A stretch of DNA of 64,000 nucleotides from Halocynthiibacter sp049608145 (lineage in GTDB: Bacteria; Pseudomonadota; Alphaproteobacteria; Rhodobacterales; Rhodobacteraceae): assembly GCF_049608145.1 (NCBI RefSeq), contig NZ_JBMYXF010000004.1, positions 32,607 through 96,606 of the forward strand, written 5' to 3'. This document shows, piece after piece, positions 26,291 to 34,157 of the stretch (positions are counted from its first letter, which is position 1; each line of letters starts with the position of its first letter). The notes beneath the pieces were generated by a model that made no database searches, was not told where the DNA came from, and saw only the letters and a list, made by a program, of their open reading frames with translations. Made by a program: the position numbers and the translations under genes.

Positions 26291-26730
26291 CGGTCTGGTG
26301 CTTTCAGGTGAGATGTAAGCGCATCAATTGCCAGGATATAACTGTTGGGGCCAAAGCCTGCGATCTGTCCCAAGGCAACGGGGGCGATAAAGCTTTTATG
26401 CCGGAACGCTTCACGTGCGTGAATGTTAGACAGATGCACCTCGACAACGGGTAGTTTAACAGACGAAATTGCATCCATTAATGCGACTGATGTATGGGTA
26501 AATGCGCCGGCGTTCAAAATAATACCTTTGGCATGGGTTCTGGCGTCGTGGATCGCATCAATCAAAACGCCTTCATGGTTAGATTGTAAACATGTCAGTT
26601 CAAACCCAAGTGCCTTGGCGTGTTCAATGGCGTTTTGTTCGATTTCATCAAGCGTCGTGCCGCCATATACATCAGTCTGGCGGGTTCCCAACAGGTTTAA
26701 ATTCGGTCCATTTAATAGCAAAATATTCAC
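26287..26730 (-). CDS. aroQ: 3-dehydroquinate dehydratase, type II
   Basis: 147 residues. Converts 3-dehydroquinate to 3-dehydroshikimate in the shikimate pathway, as a dodecamer in the cytoplasm. Type II features are all present: NGPNLNLLGTR with the active-site Arg, the catalytic Tyr in TDVYGG, SNHEG, NAGAFTHTSVALMDA, and the His-containing VEVHLSNIHAREAFRHKS. The start is ATG 26730; an in-frame GTG two codons upstream (26736) sits at a better distance from GAGG and may be the real one. A LuxR-type gene follows in an ATGA overlap. Confidence 0.95.
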   Translation of the reverse strand: MNILLLNGPNLNLLGTRQTDVYGGTTLDEIEQNAIEHAKALGFELTCLQSNHEGVLIDAIHDARTHAKGIILNAGAFTHTSVALMDAISSVKLPVVEVHLSNIHAREAFRHKSFIAPVALGQIAGFGPNSYILAIDALTSHLKAPDR

Positions 26731-26932
26731 GTGGTGTCCTCATTCCTCAGTTAAACCTTAGTTCGTAACAGGTGGATTTGTCGAGCTTTTCAAAGAACCG
26801 GCGTGATAAATTGATTAAATACGTCATTTTTTTCTCGGTGTTGTCAAATTGGTTAGGTTTATTATGAATTTTATTTACATAATACCAATTATGAGCGCTA
26901 ATCATTCAGATAAAATCCAGGAAACTGTACAA

Positions 26933-26963
26933 CAGGCAGACCACCCCTAGGATGCCCTGCCTG
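26933..26963 (-). terminator. possible bioY terminator
   Basis: CAGGCAG pairs with CTGCCTG across a 17-base loop just past the bioY stop. The downstream run on the minus strand is only moderately T-rich. The rest of 26731-26977 is AT-rich upstream sequence of aroQ with no gene. Confidence 0.45.
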
Positions 26964-26977
26964 ACTTTTTGCTGGAA

Positions 26978-27520
26978 TTACGAGCGTGACAGTAATGCCC
27001 CTGGTCTTGCGTTCGCGATCTGCGCCGTGATCAGGCCGACAATCACCGCCTTGACGATATCTACCGGAATGAACACCAGCATCGACTTGCTCATGTCGAT
27101 CACAGATTTGTCCAAGTAGGATGCAAGCCAAACAATTCCAATGGGATACAGAACCAGAACCCCACCAACCAAGGATGCAACGATTGCGCCTGTCAGAAGA
27201 TTTGAGGTCCAACGTTCAAAGATAAACCCAGTCACAAATGCCGCCAGAACATAGCCGTAAAGAAAACCTGCTGTCGCCCCAGCAAACGGCGCCAGCCCAC
27301 CACGTGCACCTGTCAGAATGGGAAGTCCAATCGCAGCAAGAACAAGGAATAGGATTACAGCCAAAGCGCCACGCTTCGACCCAAGAATGATACCACACAA
27401 CATTACGCCCATAAGCTGCAGAGAAATCGGCACTCCTGGGATCAGTTGAATGGATGGGATCAGTCCCAGCACCGCCGTGAGCGCTGCCAACAAGGCTATA
27501 TAGGTTACATTTCTTTCCAT
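26978..27520 (-). CDS. bioY: biotin ECF transporter S component BioY
   Basis: 180 residues, six hydrophobic helices. BioY binds biotin in the inner membrane and works with BioM and BioN. The family motifs are GLIPSIQLIPGVPISLQLMGVMLCG near the start, the signature region GARGGLAPFAGATAGFLYGY, and the helix-loop IGIVWLASYL. The start ATG 27520 is preceded by AGGAAA; a longer frame to 27604 overlaps bioN and is not supported. It is separated from bioN by 74 bases that contain an operator-like palindrome, so it may also have its own promoter. The loose third position in the bioMNY order is typical of alphaproteobacteria. Confidence 0.93.
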   Translation of the reverse strand: MERNVTYIALLAALTAVLGLIPSIQLIPGVPISLQLMGVMLCGIILGSKRGALAVILFLVLAAIGLPILTGARGGLAPFAGATAGFLYGYVLAAFVTGFIFERWTSNLLTGAIVASLVGGVLVLYPIGIVWLASYLDKSVIDMSKSMLVFIPVDIVKAVIVGLITAQIANARPGALLSRS

Positions 27521-27553
27521 TGTCGCGTTTCCTGTCATGGTTTTGAGGTGAGA

Positions 27554-27570
27554 TGTGGATGTTATCCACA
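27554..27570. promoter_or_regulatory. palindromic operator-like site upstream of bioY
   Basis: TGTGGAT-GTT-ATCCACA, a perfect 7-bp inverted repeat 34 bases before the bioY start. It contains a perfect DnaA-box sequence (TTATCCACA, 27562-27570); another copy lies at 27595-27603, overlapping the bioN stop, and a third within bioM at 28566-28574. The neighbouring TATAGAT (27572-27578) matches the core of the BioR site TTATAGATAA at 7 of 10 positions only. Confidence 0.45.
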
Positions 27571-27594
27571 GTATAGATCGGTTTTTAGGAATTG

Positions 27595-28215
27595 TTATCC
27601 ACAAGTATCAGGTGGCGAAGATAGTCCTCCACGGGCCCGGAGAGCCTCTGAAACCTGTTCAGCATCATCAATCGCTACAAGTGCAATCGGAGTCACAATA
27701 TGCCACCCTGCCCTGCGTGCACTTCTGGCGCGCCAGCTTTCCCGGATCGCATCGGATTTCTCAGAAAGAACCGGTATAAAACGTATCACCATTGCAACGG
27801 CAATTTCGCCAGGCTTGGTTGAGATACCAAAGCGTCGCATAGGAAATGTGAGCCTGTGTAAGACCGAAATCATTTCAGTCAGCGGTGTTGTCATGGTTAC
27901 AAGATTGGCAAGTGCAATGACTGTGCCTAATCTCAAAATAAGCGCTGCCCCTGTTTCATAATCTTGGCTCAAGAGATGCCACAGGCCAATACAAAAGACC
28001 ACGGGCCAGATGCGTATCAGGTGTTTCAGACCTTCAAGGAAGAATGAAAATCCACCTATAATAAAAAGAAACGCAGCCATTCCAAAGGTCACAACCTGTA
28101 TCGTAACATCAGGAAAAATGAACAATAATACAGATGCCACAAGGAGAAGCAGCAGTTTCAATCCCGCCGGAATTGAATGATAAAAGGTTCGGTTTTCAGA
28201 GGTCAGCGAAAGCAT
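27595..28215 (-). CDS. bioN: biotin ECF transporter transmembrane protein BioN
   Basis: 206 residues, the T component that links BioM to BioY. It has four or five membrane helices (GLKLLLLLVASVLLFIF; GMAAFLFIIGGFSFFL) and, in the cytoplasmic coupling helices, two Ala-Arg motifs typical of ECF T proteins: ESWRARSARRAG and EALRARGG. The gene overlaps bioM by 20 bases at its start. The length, somewhat shorter than generic EcfT, fits the BioN subgroup. Confidence 0.92.
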   Translation of the reverse strand: MLSLTSENRTFYHSIPAGLKLLLLLVASVLLFIFPDVTIQVVTFGMAAFLFIIGGFSFFLEGLKHLIRIWPVVFCIGLWHLLSQDYETGAALILRLGTVIALANLVTMTTPLTEMISVLHRLTFPMRRFGISTKPGEIAVAMVIRFIPVLSEKSDAIRESWRARSARRAGWHIVTPIALVAIDDAEQVSEALRARGGLSSPPDTCG

Positions 28216-28924
28216 CTTTTCCCTCTAGGTTCATGGCCTTCATATACAAAGGCAATACATCTTCCGGTGTACCGTCTGTTTCAATTTCGCCGTTCTCTAT
28301 CCAGATGATCCGGTCAAAGCTTTGCAGTCTGTCAGGGTCATGAGTGATCATAATGACTTGTTCTTCCAACCCATCAATTGCCCTGTTAAGGGCACGTGTC
28401 GTAGGTATATCAAGTCCGGCAAAAGGTTCATCAAGAAGGATGGTTCCCGGCGTCATGGCAAGTACAGACATCAGGCAGACAAGGTGTCTCTGGCCGCCTG
28501 ATAAGGCGTGAACTGGCCGATCATACCAATCGTCTTTTCCAAACCGGCGCAAAATCATCCTGCAGTTATCCACAAGGTTATCCCCGGATTGGCCAAGCTG
28601 TTTCAGACCAAACGCGATCTCTTCCCCAACTGTTGGAAAAATGATTTGATGGTCGGGGTTCTGAAATAAAATACCAACTTCGCGAATGGCCGCTTTTCGA
28701 TCCCGGAACATGTCTGACCCGTTGATTTTAACGGCACCTTCATCTGGTTTTAAAAGTCCCGCCAGAATTCTAACAAAAGAAGTCTTCCCTGACCCATTGC
28801 GGCCAATAACACCGACACGGCGTTCCTGGATTTTAAGTTCAGGCAAATTCAGAACGCAGCGTTTGCCCCGGAAAAACCGGAGCGAAGTCACCTGAATATC
28901 CTGTGTATCGTGCAAAACGGTCAA
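28196..28924 (-). CDS. bioM: biotin ECF transporter ATPase BioM
   Basis: 242 residues. Walker A GRNGSGKT at 41-48, Q-loop FQNPDHQI (the ECF-type Q-helix), ABC signature LSGGQ, Walker B TILLDEPFAGLD and switch MITHD. It energises biotin uptake together with BioN and BioY and is the first gene of the operon. The upstream region (28925-29234) has no obvious BioR site. Confidence 0.94.
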   Translation of the reverse strand: MTVLHDTQDIQVTSLRFFRGKRCVLNLPELKIQERRVGVIGRNGSGKTSFVRILAGLLKPDEGAVKINGSDMFRDRKAAIREVGILFQNPDHQIIFPTVGEEIAFGLKQLGQSGDNLVDNCRMILRRFGKDDWYDRPVHALSGGQRHLVCLMSVLAMTPGTILLDEPFAGLDIPTTRALNRAIDGLEEQVIMITHDPDRLQSFDRIIWIENGEIETDGTPEDVLPLYMKAMNLEGKDAFADL

Positions 28925-29234
28925 ACTTTTGATCCTGAGCGGCCCTGATTCACCGTATTCATACTGCCCACAGCGTTAGGACAACAGGGAATACAGAAAT
29001 ACTGCACCCTGTTTTTATCGGGATCATTGCGAAAACAGGGAACCCATCAGATTTCACATAAAGATTATGAAGACGTTCTGACTGTTCCCAATGGCGATTT
29101 CGGTCCAGAAAACATGCATGTCCGTAACGTCTGGCCTGAGAGCGGAGTCGCTCTTATGGCGGAGTGTGTCGAAAACAAACCCATTTTGTCCGGTTACAGG
29201 GACTAAAAGCGAAGAATAAGGGGAAGGAATCGCA
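28925..29234. other. intergenic region between divergent bioM and the one-carbon operon
   Basis: 310 bases without a gene. The plus strand contains a terminator-like hairpin: ACAGGG (28984-28989) pairs with CCCTGT (29007-29012), with an inner CAG/CTG pair and a T5 run, but no plus-strand gene lies upstream of it. A second small hairpin, AGAGCG-GAGT-CGCTCT, lies near 29139-29154. The element CAGGGAA occurs twice (near 28985 and 29035). Promoters for both operons must lie here; none is clear. Confidence 0.4.
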
Positions 29235-29537
29235 ATGCCAGATGTAACTATCGTTTACTGGAGAGACATGCCTGCGCAGGTCATCGTCGGGAAAGGCCGC
29301 CGTGGCGCAAAGGCAGCACTGCCTGAACGTTTTGAGCAGGCAATCGACAGGGCTGCCATGAAAGTGAATGCGAAAGACGCAGATGCTTATCTTGCAGGTT
29401 TCCGTAAAGCAGACCCCTACCCCATGGAAGGTGATCAGGACGAGATCGCCAAATCCGAAGCCGCGCGCCTTGATGCGGAATACGACCAGGAACGCCTGAA
29501 GGCCCTGATTGCAAACGACGGACACGCAGAGAGCTGA
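29235..29537 (+). CDS. 'virulence factor' (PF13769-type) small protein of the one-carbon cluster
   Basis: 100 residues, soluble, no signal peptide. It begins VTIVYWRDMPAQVIVGKGRR and continues AKAALPERFEQAIDRAAM, a pattern of the small family named virulence factor in databases. The name is historical and says little; I know of no shown function. It is preceded by AAGGGGAAGG and is the first gene of an operon with the methylenetetrahydrofolate reductase-like and methyltransferase genes, in which setting I recall the family in other Rhodobacteraceae. A structural or accessory role in corrinoid-dependent methyl transfer is inferred from this context only. Confidence 0.75.
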   Translation: MPDVTIVYWRDMPAQVIVGKGRRGAKAALPERFEQAIDRAAMKVNAKDADAYLAGFRKADPYPMEGDQDEIAKSEAARLDAEYDQERLKALIANDGHAES

Positions 29538-29577
29538 AGCTGCTATGCACCTGACACACACGATAAAGGAGGCGATC

Positions 29578-30507
29578 ATGTCGCTTTTGCCATTCAAAAA
29601 GAAAGCCGCGGAAGAACCGGTGATCGTTTCTCCGGAAGTTGAAGCGTTCCTTGACGGCTATTCCATCGAAGTGATGCCGCGCACCGCCGCGAAAGTGGAC
29701 GATTTTCGCGATCTTTTGCCACAGGGCACCCGCGTATATGTTGCCCATATCGAAGGCACGCCCATTGAAGAAATGGTTGAAACTGCGGCCCGCCTGAACG
29801 CTGAAGGCTATGATGTGATGCCGCATTTCCCCGCGCGCATCATCAAAGACGAAGCAACGTTGGCGGACTGGATCGCGCGTTACCAAGGCGAAGCCAATGT
29901 GAACCAAGCCCTGCTACTGGCGGGCGGCGTTGATAAACCACATGGTGATTTTCATTCCTCTATGCAATTGCTGGAAACTGGCCTGTTTGACAAAGCTGGA
30001 TTCAAGCGCTTGCACGTCGCGGGTCACCCCGAAGGCAACAAAGATATTGATCGCGATGGCAGCACGAAACTCGTGATGGAAGCCCTTGGTTGGAAACAAG
30101 AATTCTCCAAGCGCACCGATGCGAAAATGGCGCTTGCGACACAGTTCTGCTTTGAAGCCGGACCTGTGATTGAATGGGCTGACAGCTTGGTCGAAGCCGG
30201 CATCGATATCCCGGTTCACATCGGTGTGGCGGGCCCTGCGAAACTGCAGACGCTGATCAAATTTTCTATCGCATGTGGTGTGGGCGCCTCTCTGAAAGTG
30301 CTGCAGAAACGTGCGAAAGACGTCACCAAATTGTTGCTGCCGTTTGAACCTGATCAGTTCATCACAGATCTTGCTGCCCACAAAGCTGCAAACCCTGATT
30401 TCAACATCGAGAAGGTGCATTTCTTCCCTCTTGGTGGCATCAAAACCAACGCCAACTGGGCGATCACACATGGCGGCGCTTCTGGCGTTCCCGTTAACCA
30501 AAAATAA
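29578..30507 (+). CDS. methylenetetrahydrofolate reductase-like protein
   Basis: 309 residues. The start ATG 29578 is chosen because a perfect AAAGGAGG lies upstream and the longer frame to 29509 overlaps the previous gene. MTHFR fold features: VMPRTAAKVDDF, VYVAHIEGTPIEEMVETAARLNAEGYDVMPHF (the TIM-barrel start where flavin binds), ATQFCFEAGPVIEWAD, and IPVHIGVAGPAKLQTL. It interconverts 5-methyl- and 5,10-methylene-tetrahydrofolate. Its place before a methyltetrahydrofolate:corrinoid methyltransferase suggests the oxidative direction, feeding methyl groups into the folate pool for catabolism, rather than MetF's methionine-synthesis role. The N-terminal KKK-rich tail is unusual. Confidence 0.85.
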   Translation: MSLLPFKKKAAEEPVIVSPEVEAFLDGYSIEVMPRTAAKVDDFRDLLPQGTRVYVAHIEGTPIEEMVETAARLNAEGYDVMPHFPARIIKDEATLADWIARYQGEANVNQALLLAGGVDKPHGDFHSSMQLLETGLFDKAGFKRLHVAGHPEGNKDIDRDGSTKLVMEALGWKQEFSKRTDAKMALATQFCFEAGPVIEWADSLVEAGIDIPVHIGVAGPAKLQTLIKFSIACGVGASLKVLQKRAKDVTKLLLPFEPDQFITDLAAHKAANPDFNIEKVHFFPLGGIKTNANWAITHGGASGVPVNQK

Positions 30508-30516
30508 GAGAAAATC

Positions 30517-31584
30517 ATGACCCGTACAGTTGTCGAAAGCAAAACAAAAACCGCCATTCTGGGTTTTGACGAACCCTTCTGCGTGATTGGCGAACGCATC
30601 AACCCAACTGGCCGCAAAATTCTTGCGGCTGAGCTGGAGCAAGGCGATTTTTCCCGCGTGGAAGCCGATGCGATCGCTCAGGTTGCCGCTGGTGCGACCA
30701 TCCTTGATATCAACTCTGGCGCTGTTTTTTCTAACAAAATGGCCGAAGATCCCCGTTACGCGGACAACAACTTTGTTGAACCGCCCCTGATGGAAGAAAT
30801 GGTTAAGATCGTTCAATCCGTTGTGGATGCACCGCTGTGTATTGACAGCTCTGTGCCAGGCGCGCTGGAACGTGGCCTTGCGGCGGCTGAAGGTCGCCCG
30901 CTTCTGAATTCCGTCACCGGTGAAGAAGAACGCCTTGAGATGGTTCTGCCGCTTGTTAAGAAATACAACGTGCCAGTTGTGGCGATTTCCAACGATGACA
31001 CGGGTATTTCCGAAGACCCAGAAGTGCGTTTCGCGGTTGCAAAGAAAATCGTTGAACGCGCCGCTGATTTTGGCATCCCGGCCCATGACATCGTGGTTGA
31101 CCCGCTTGTGATGCCAATCGGTGCGATGGGCACAGCTGGTCTGCAGGTGTTCTCACTTGTGCGTCGTCTGCGTGAAGAGCTTGGCGTGAACACCACGTGT
31201 GGTGCGTCCAATATTTCCTTTGGCCTGCCAAACCGTCACGGCATCAACAACGCCTTCCTGCCGATGGCGATGGCCTGTGGCATGACGTCCGCGATCATGA
31301 ACCCAGTCGCCCTGCCCGTCGGTCCAAAGAAATTGGCTGAGAAAAAAGCAGCTGTTGAAGCCGCTGGCATTATTCTGCCTGCGGATATGGATGACGAAGC
31401 TTTCTGTCAGATGTTCGGTATCGGTTCCACCTTGCCGCGCGCTGGTAAGGAAATGGAAGCCATCCGCGCCGCCAACTTCCTGACTGACAATGATGCGTCT
31501 GGTGCAGAATGGATCCGCACCAATAAAGTCATCGTTCCAGGGGACGCAGGCGGTCGCGGAGGTCGTCGCCGTCGTCGGGGCTGA
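30517..31584 (+). CDS. methyltetrahydrofolate:corrinoid methyltransferase (pterin-binding, AcsE/MtvA-like)
   Basis: 355 residues of the pterin-binding (DHPS/MetH) family. Motifs: FCVIGERINPTGRK, the ATILDINSG strand, CIDSSVPGA, LLNSVTGEEERLE, DPLVMPIGAMG, and GASNISFGLPNR, which form the methyl-folate pocket. It moves a methyl group between a corrinoid protein and tetrahydrofolate. The core ends near residue 335; the last residues form a distinct tail GGRGGRRRRRG, also found on the activator at 34158. Strong terminator 18 bases after the stop. No corrinoid-binding protein gene is adjacent. Confidence 0.9.
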   Translation: MTRTVVESKTKTAILGFDEPFCVIGERINPTGRKILAAELEQGDFSRVEADAIAQVAAGATILDINSGAVFSNKMAEDPRYADNNFVEPPLMEEMVKIVQSVVDAPLCIDSSVPGALERGLAAAEGRPLLNSVTGEEERLEMVLPLVKKYNVPVVAISNDDTGISEDPEVRFAVAKKIVERAADFGIPAHDIVVDPLVMPIGAMGTAGLQVFSLVRRLREELGVNTTCGASNISFGLPNRHGINNAFLPMAMACGMTSAIMNPVALPVGPKKLAEKKAAVEAAGIILPADMDDEAFCQMFGIGSTLPRAGKEMEAIRAANFLTDNDASGAEWIRTNKVIVPGDAGGRGGRRRRRG

Positions 31585-31602
31585 TCCGTTAAGAAATAAT
31601 AT

Positions 31603-31633
31603 AAAAAGGCCCGTATTTTCTGCGGGCCTTTTT
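31603..31633 (+). terminator. strong rho-independent terminator
   Basis: AAAAAGGCCCG / CGGGCCTTTTT, 11-bp stem, T6 run. It ends the one-carbon operon. Confidence 0.93.
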
Positions 31634-31778
31634 TATTCTGTTTACCTTTTACTTTCATTTCCATCAAGAAACACAACCCTTGATTGTGTGTTTCATATGT
31701 GCGATTTGTAATTCAGCAGGCAGAGATATGTAAACTTCTCTCAGACAGCGGATAATTTCAGGTGAAAGGGTTCAGTAG

Positions 31779-32531
31779 GTGTTTTGTAAGGGTTTGATAT
31801 ATGGGAAATATTATGTCAACTTTTCGCGCAGCGTTGTTTCGTATATACTTAAGTTTGGGAAATTATCACTGCTCTGGATTGCGTGCACTTACATCATTCT
31901 AGCTACGCCTATTCAAGCTGCCGAGCCTCCCCGCGTGTTATTCATGGGCGATTCAATGTTAGCCTGGAACAGAAGCACGGGAAGATCCGTCGCAGATTAT
32001 CTTGCGCGGGAAACCAATGGGTTTGTGGCAGATCAATCTCGAAATGGTGCGTCCTATTTTACCCAGGTCAGGCCTCTGGCTGGAATACGGGGGAATATCC
32101 CATCTCAATTCCTTGATGGTGATTGGGATTGGATTGTATTGAATGGGGGGGGAAATGATCTGTTGTTTGGCTGTGGATGTAATGCCTGTGACGCACACAT
32201 CAGACGATTGATTGATCGGAATCATGACTGGGGGGCAATTCCCGATCTGATACATTTTTTGCTTCAGACGACTGATGCTAAGGTCATCTATACCGGATAT
32301 CTCCGCAGCCCTGGTCGCAGCAGTATGATTGAACACTGTGCAAGTTCCGGTTCCGAACTGGAACAACGTATTTCCCACATGGCGCGTACAACAAATCGGT
32401 TATTTTTCCTATCGCTTCAGGATCTGGTGCCCCATGGCGACCTGACCTATCACTCGGCCGCAAGAATACACCCCTCCCCAAAGGGCAGCGCAGCAATAGC
32501 TGCTCGTATCTCCGCATTGATACATCAGTAA
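31779..32531 (+). CDS. SGNH/GDSL-family hydrolase, exported
   Basis: Up to 250 residues. Block I is VLFMGDSML, block III LNGGGNDLL, and block V HSAARIHPSPKG supplies the catalytic Asp/His region, so the serine-esterase triad is plausibly complete. A hydrophobic segment (LSLLWIACTYIILATPIQA) precedes AAEPP, giving an uncommonly long charged N-region of about 30 residues if translation starts at GTG 31779; a start further in is likely, but no ATG with a ribosome site is visible. A cysteine cluster, GCGCNACDAH, follows block III. Base use is more AT-rich than in the flanking operons. It interrupts the one-carbon cluster. Substrate unknown; periplasmic ester or glycan deacetylation is possible. 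Confidence 0.72.
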   Translation: MFCKGLIYGKYYVNFSRSVVSYILKFGKLSLLWIACTYIILATPIQAAEPPRVLFMGDSMLAWNRSTGRSVADYLARETNGFVADQSRNGASYFTQVRPLAGIRGNIPSQFLDGDWDWIVLNGGGNDLLFGCGCNACDAHIRRLIDRNHDWGAIPDLIHFLLQTTDAKVIYTGYLRSPGRSSMIEHCASSGSELEQRISHMARTTNRLFFLSLQDLVPHGDLTYHSAARIHPSPKGSAAIAARISALIHQ

Positions 32532-32672
32532 GACCTAGCGTCACTGCCACCAAGCCACACCCGAAGATAGAGTTGGCGAACTGAACTAGAACAGAGTTTC
32601 CGGTCTAAAAACTGGATGACTTGTTAGGTGATATGCGAAATTCAACTATGTTTTTGGAAGAAATTCGTTTTT

Positions 32673-32758
32673 TGGTGCCCGAGGTGGGACTCGAACCCAC
32701 ACGCTGTTACCAGCGGGGGATTTTGAATCCCCTGCGTCTACCATTCCGCCACTCGGGC
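32673..32758 (-). tRNA. tRNA-Leu (anticodon CAA)
   Basis: On the minus strand the acceptor arm GCCCGAG pairs with CTCGGGC, followed by discriminator A and an encoded CCA. D arm, anticodon stem GGGGA/TCCCC with loop TTCAAAA, a long class II variable arm (GCTGGTAACAGC) and the TTCGAGT T-loop are all present. 86 nt. Confidence 0.96.
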
Positions 32759-32990
32759 CTGCTTTTGTAGCAAGCTCTCACGATGTAACCTCACTGGAAT
32801 GTGGGGTCAATCTGGAAATTCACACCAAACCACATTCCGTCGAATATTTTTTAGTTGCTGTGAAAATCTGAGATTAACTCAACTTAGGATTTATACTGGC
32901 TAAAACTGCTCCTTTTGTGTTATTCCTACGTTAACAATGATGGCGGAATTCGCCACACACACAGGCAGTAACACGTAAGGCAGTCAGGCA

Positions 32991-34052
32991 GTGGCAGTCA
33001 TAGCAACCTTTTTGGGGTTTCCCATTAGTGCATTCAGCGATCCGCCTGGCGGGGGCAATGATCCCTTTGTCATGTCAAATACGGATCCGGCCCAGTTGTT
33101 GAATGTCAGTATCGATGATGATGACAATACGATCGATGGCGATACAATTTCCAACGAAACGCCCAATGATTCCAATCAGATCGCAACGGTCACTGACGCA
33201 TCTGGTACGTTGGTTTCTATGGACGCCTGCTATGTGGAATGGACAGCAACTTATACCGGCACCAATGGCGATGTTATTGAGGTCTGGCGGATTGAACTGG
33301 ACAATGGCTTACGTATCTTTGCGATGTCACAGATCCCTGCCGCTGGGATTGTGTATTCAACATCCAATAAGGATCAGGGCGCCAACGGCCTTGATCCATC
33401 CACCCTGCCCCAGATCCCTTGCTTTACAGCTGGTACGCGTATCGAAGCTTTGTTTGGCCCCCAGGACATTTCCACGCTTAAGCCGGGCGATTTAATCCGT
33501 TCGGCCAATGGTGATGCCCTTGAACTGAAATGGATTGGTCATCGTTTTCTGTCCAGACAGGAACTGCGGGATCACCCACAATTGCGACCTGTCCGTATCA
33601 CTGCGGGGGCCATGGGGGGCGGTCTGCCTGTGCGAGATCTGCTTGTGTCTCGCCAGCACCGAATGCTGGTCAGTTCTCCGATCGCAAAACGAATGTTTGG
33701 TACAAATGATGTGCTGATTGCGGCGATCCGGCTGACTGAACTTCCAGGAATATTCATTGATACCACTGTGCAGGCGATTGAATACATTCATCTTCTTTTT
33801 GATCAACACAGCGTCATTCTGGCGGAAGGCACCCCCAGCGAAAGCCTTTTCACCGGGGTTCAAGCCATGCAATCGGTTCCCGAAGAGGCACGTTCCGAGA
33901 TTTACCATCTTTTTCCTGAACTGAGTGATGGCAAAATGCCAGCAAGCGCACGCCCCATCCCGCGCAACCGTCAACAAAAGCAATTGATAAAGCGTCACTT
34001 GCGCAACGATAAATCCTTGCTGGCCTCATACGTCTGCAAAAATTCTGCCTAA
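32991..34052 (+). CDS. Hint-domain (Hint_2 type) protein
   Basis: 353 residues from GTG 32991; an in-frame TAA just upstream fixes this as the earliest start. An N-terminal Asp/Asn-rich region (SIDDDDNTIDGD) resembles surface or secreted proteins. The Hint domain begins at Cys144 (CFTAGTRIEALFG) and includes LKPGDLIRSANGDALELKWIG, ITAGAMGGGLPVRDLLVSRQHRM and AIEYIHLLFDQHSVILAEG. Such domains, related to inteins and hedgehog autoprocessing domains, are abundant in Rhodobacteraceae, often at the C terminus of secreted proteins; self-cleavage would occur before Cys144. No classical signal peptide is convincing. A second Hint protein lies at 62515. Confidence 0.82.
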   Translation: MAVIATFLGFPISAFSDPPGGGNDPFVMSNTDPAQLLNVSIDDDDNTIDGDTISNETPNDSNQIATVTDASGTLVSMDACYVEWTATYTGTNGDVIEVWRIELDNGLRIFAMSQIPAAGIVYSTSNKDQGANGLDPSTLPQIPCFTAGTRIEALFGPQDISTLKPGDLIRSANGDALELKWIGHRFLSRQELRDHPQLRPVRITAGAMGGGLPVRDLLVSRQHRMLVSSPIAKRMFGTNDVLIAAIRLTELPGIFIDTTVQAIEYIHLLFDQHSVILAEGTPSESLFTGVQAMQSVPEEARSEIYHLFPELSDGKMPASARPIPRNRQQKQLIKRHLRNDKSLLASYVCKNSA

Positions 34053-34157
34053 AGCCGCTTCAAACGCCGTTTGCGACAGGAATAATGCCGCGCGCAGGGT
34101 GTCTAAGCCCGCTAGGCCTTGTATGCTGACGCAAAGACGCGACTTACAGGCAGGCCA

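Noticed and set aside
27554..27603. Replication origin at the TTATCCACA sites
   Set aside because: Only two sites occur in 50 bases with no AT-rich unwinding region or dnaA/parAB neighbours; the sites sit in a biotin operon.
29914..31086. Long minus-strand open frame (390 codons) opposite the one-carbon genes
   Set aside because: It mirrors codons of the well-supported plus-strand reductase and methyltransferase; composition is His/Asn-rich with no domain. It is a shadow of biased codon use.
32964..32998. GGCAGT units around the Hint start as a tandem repeat array
   Set aside because: Four irregularly spaced copies of a six-base unit are too few to distinguish from chance.
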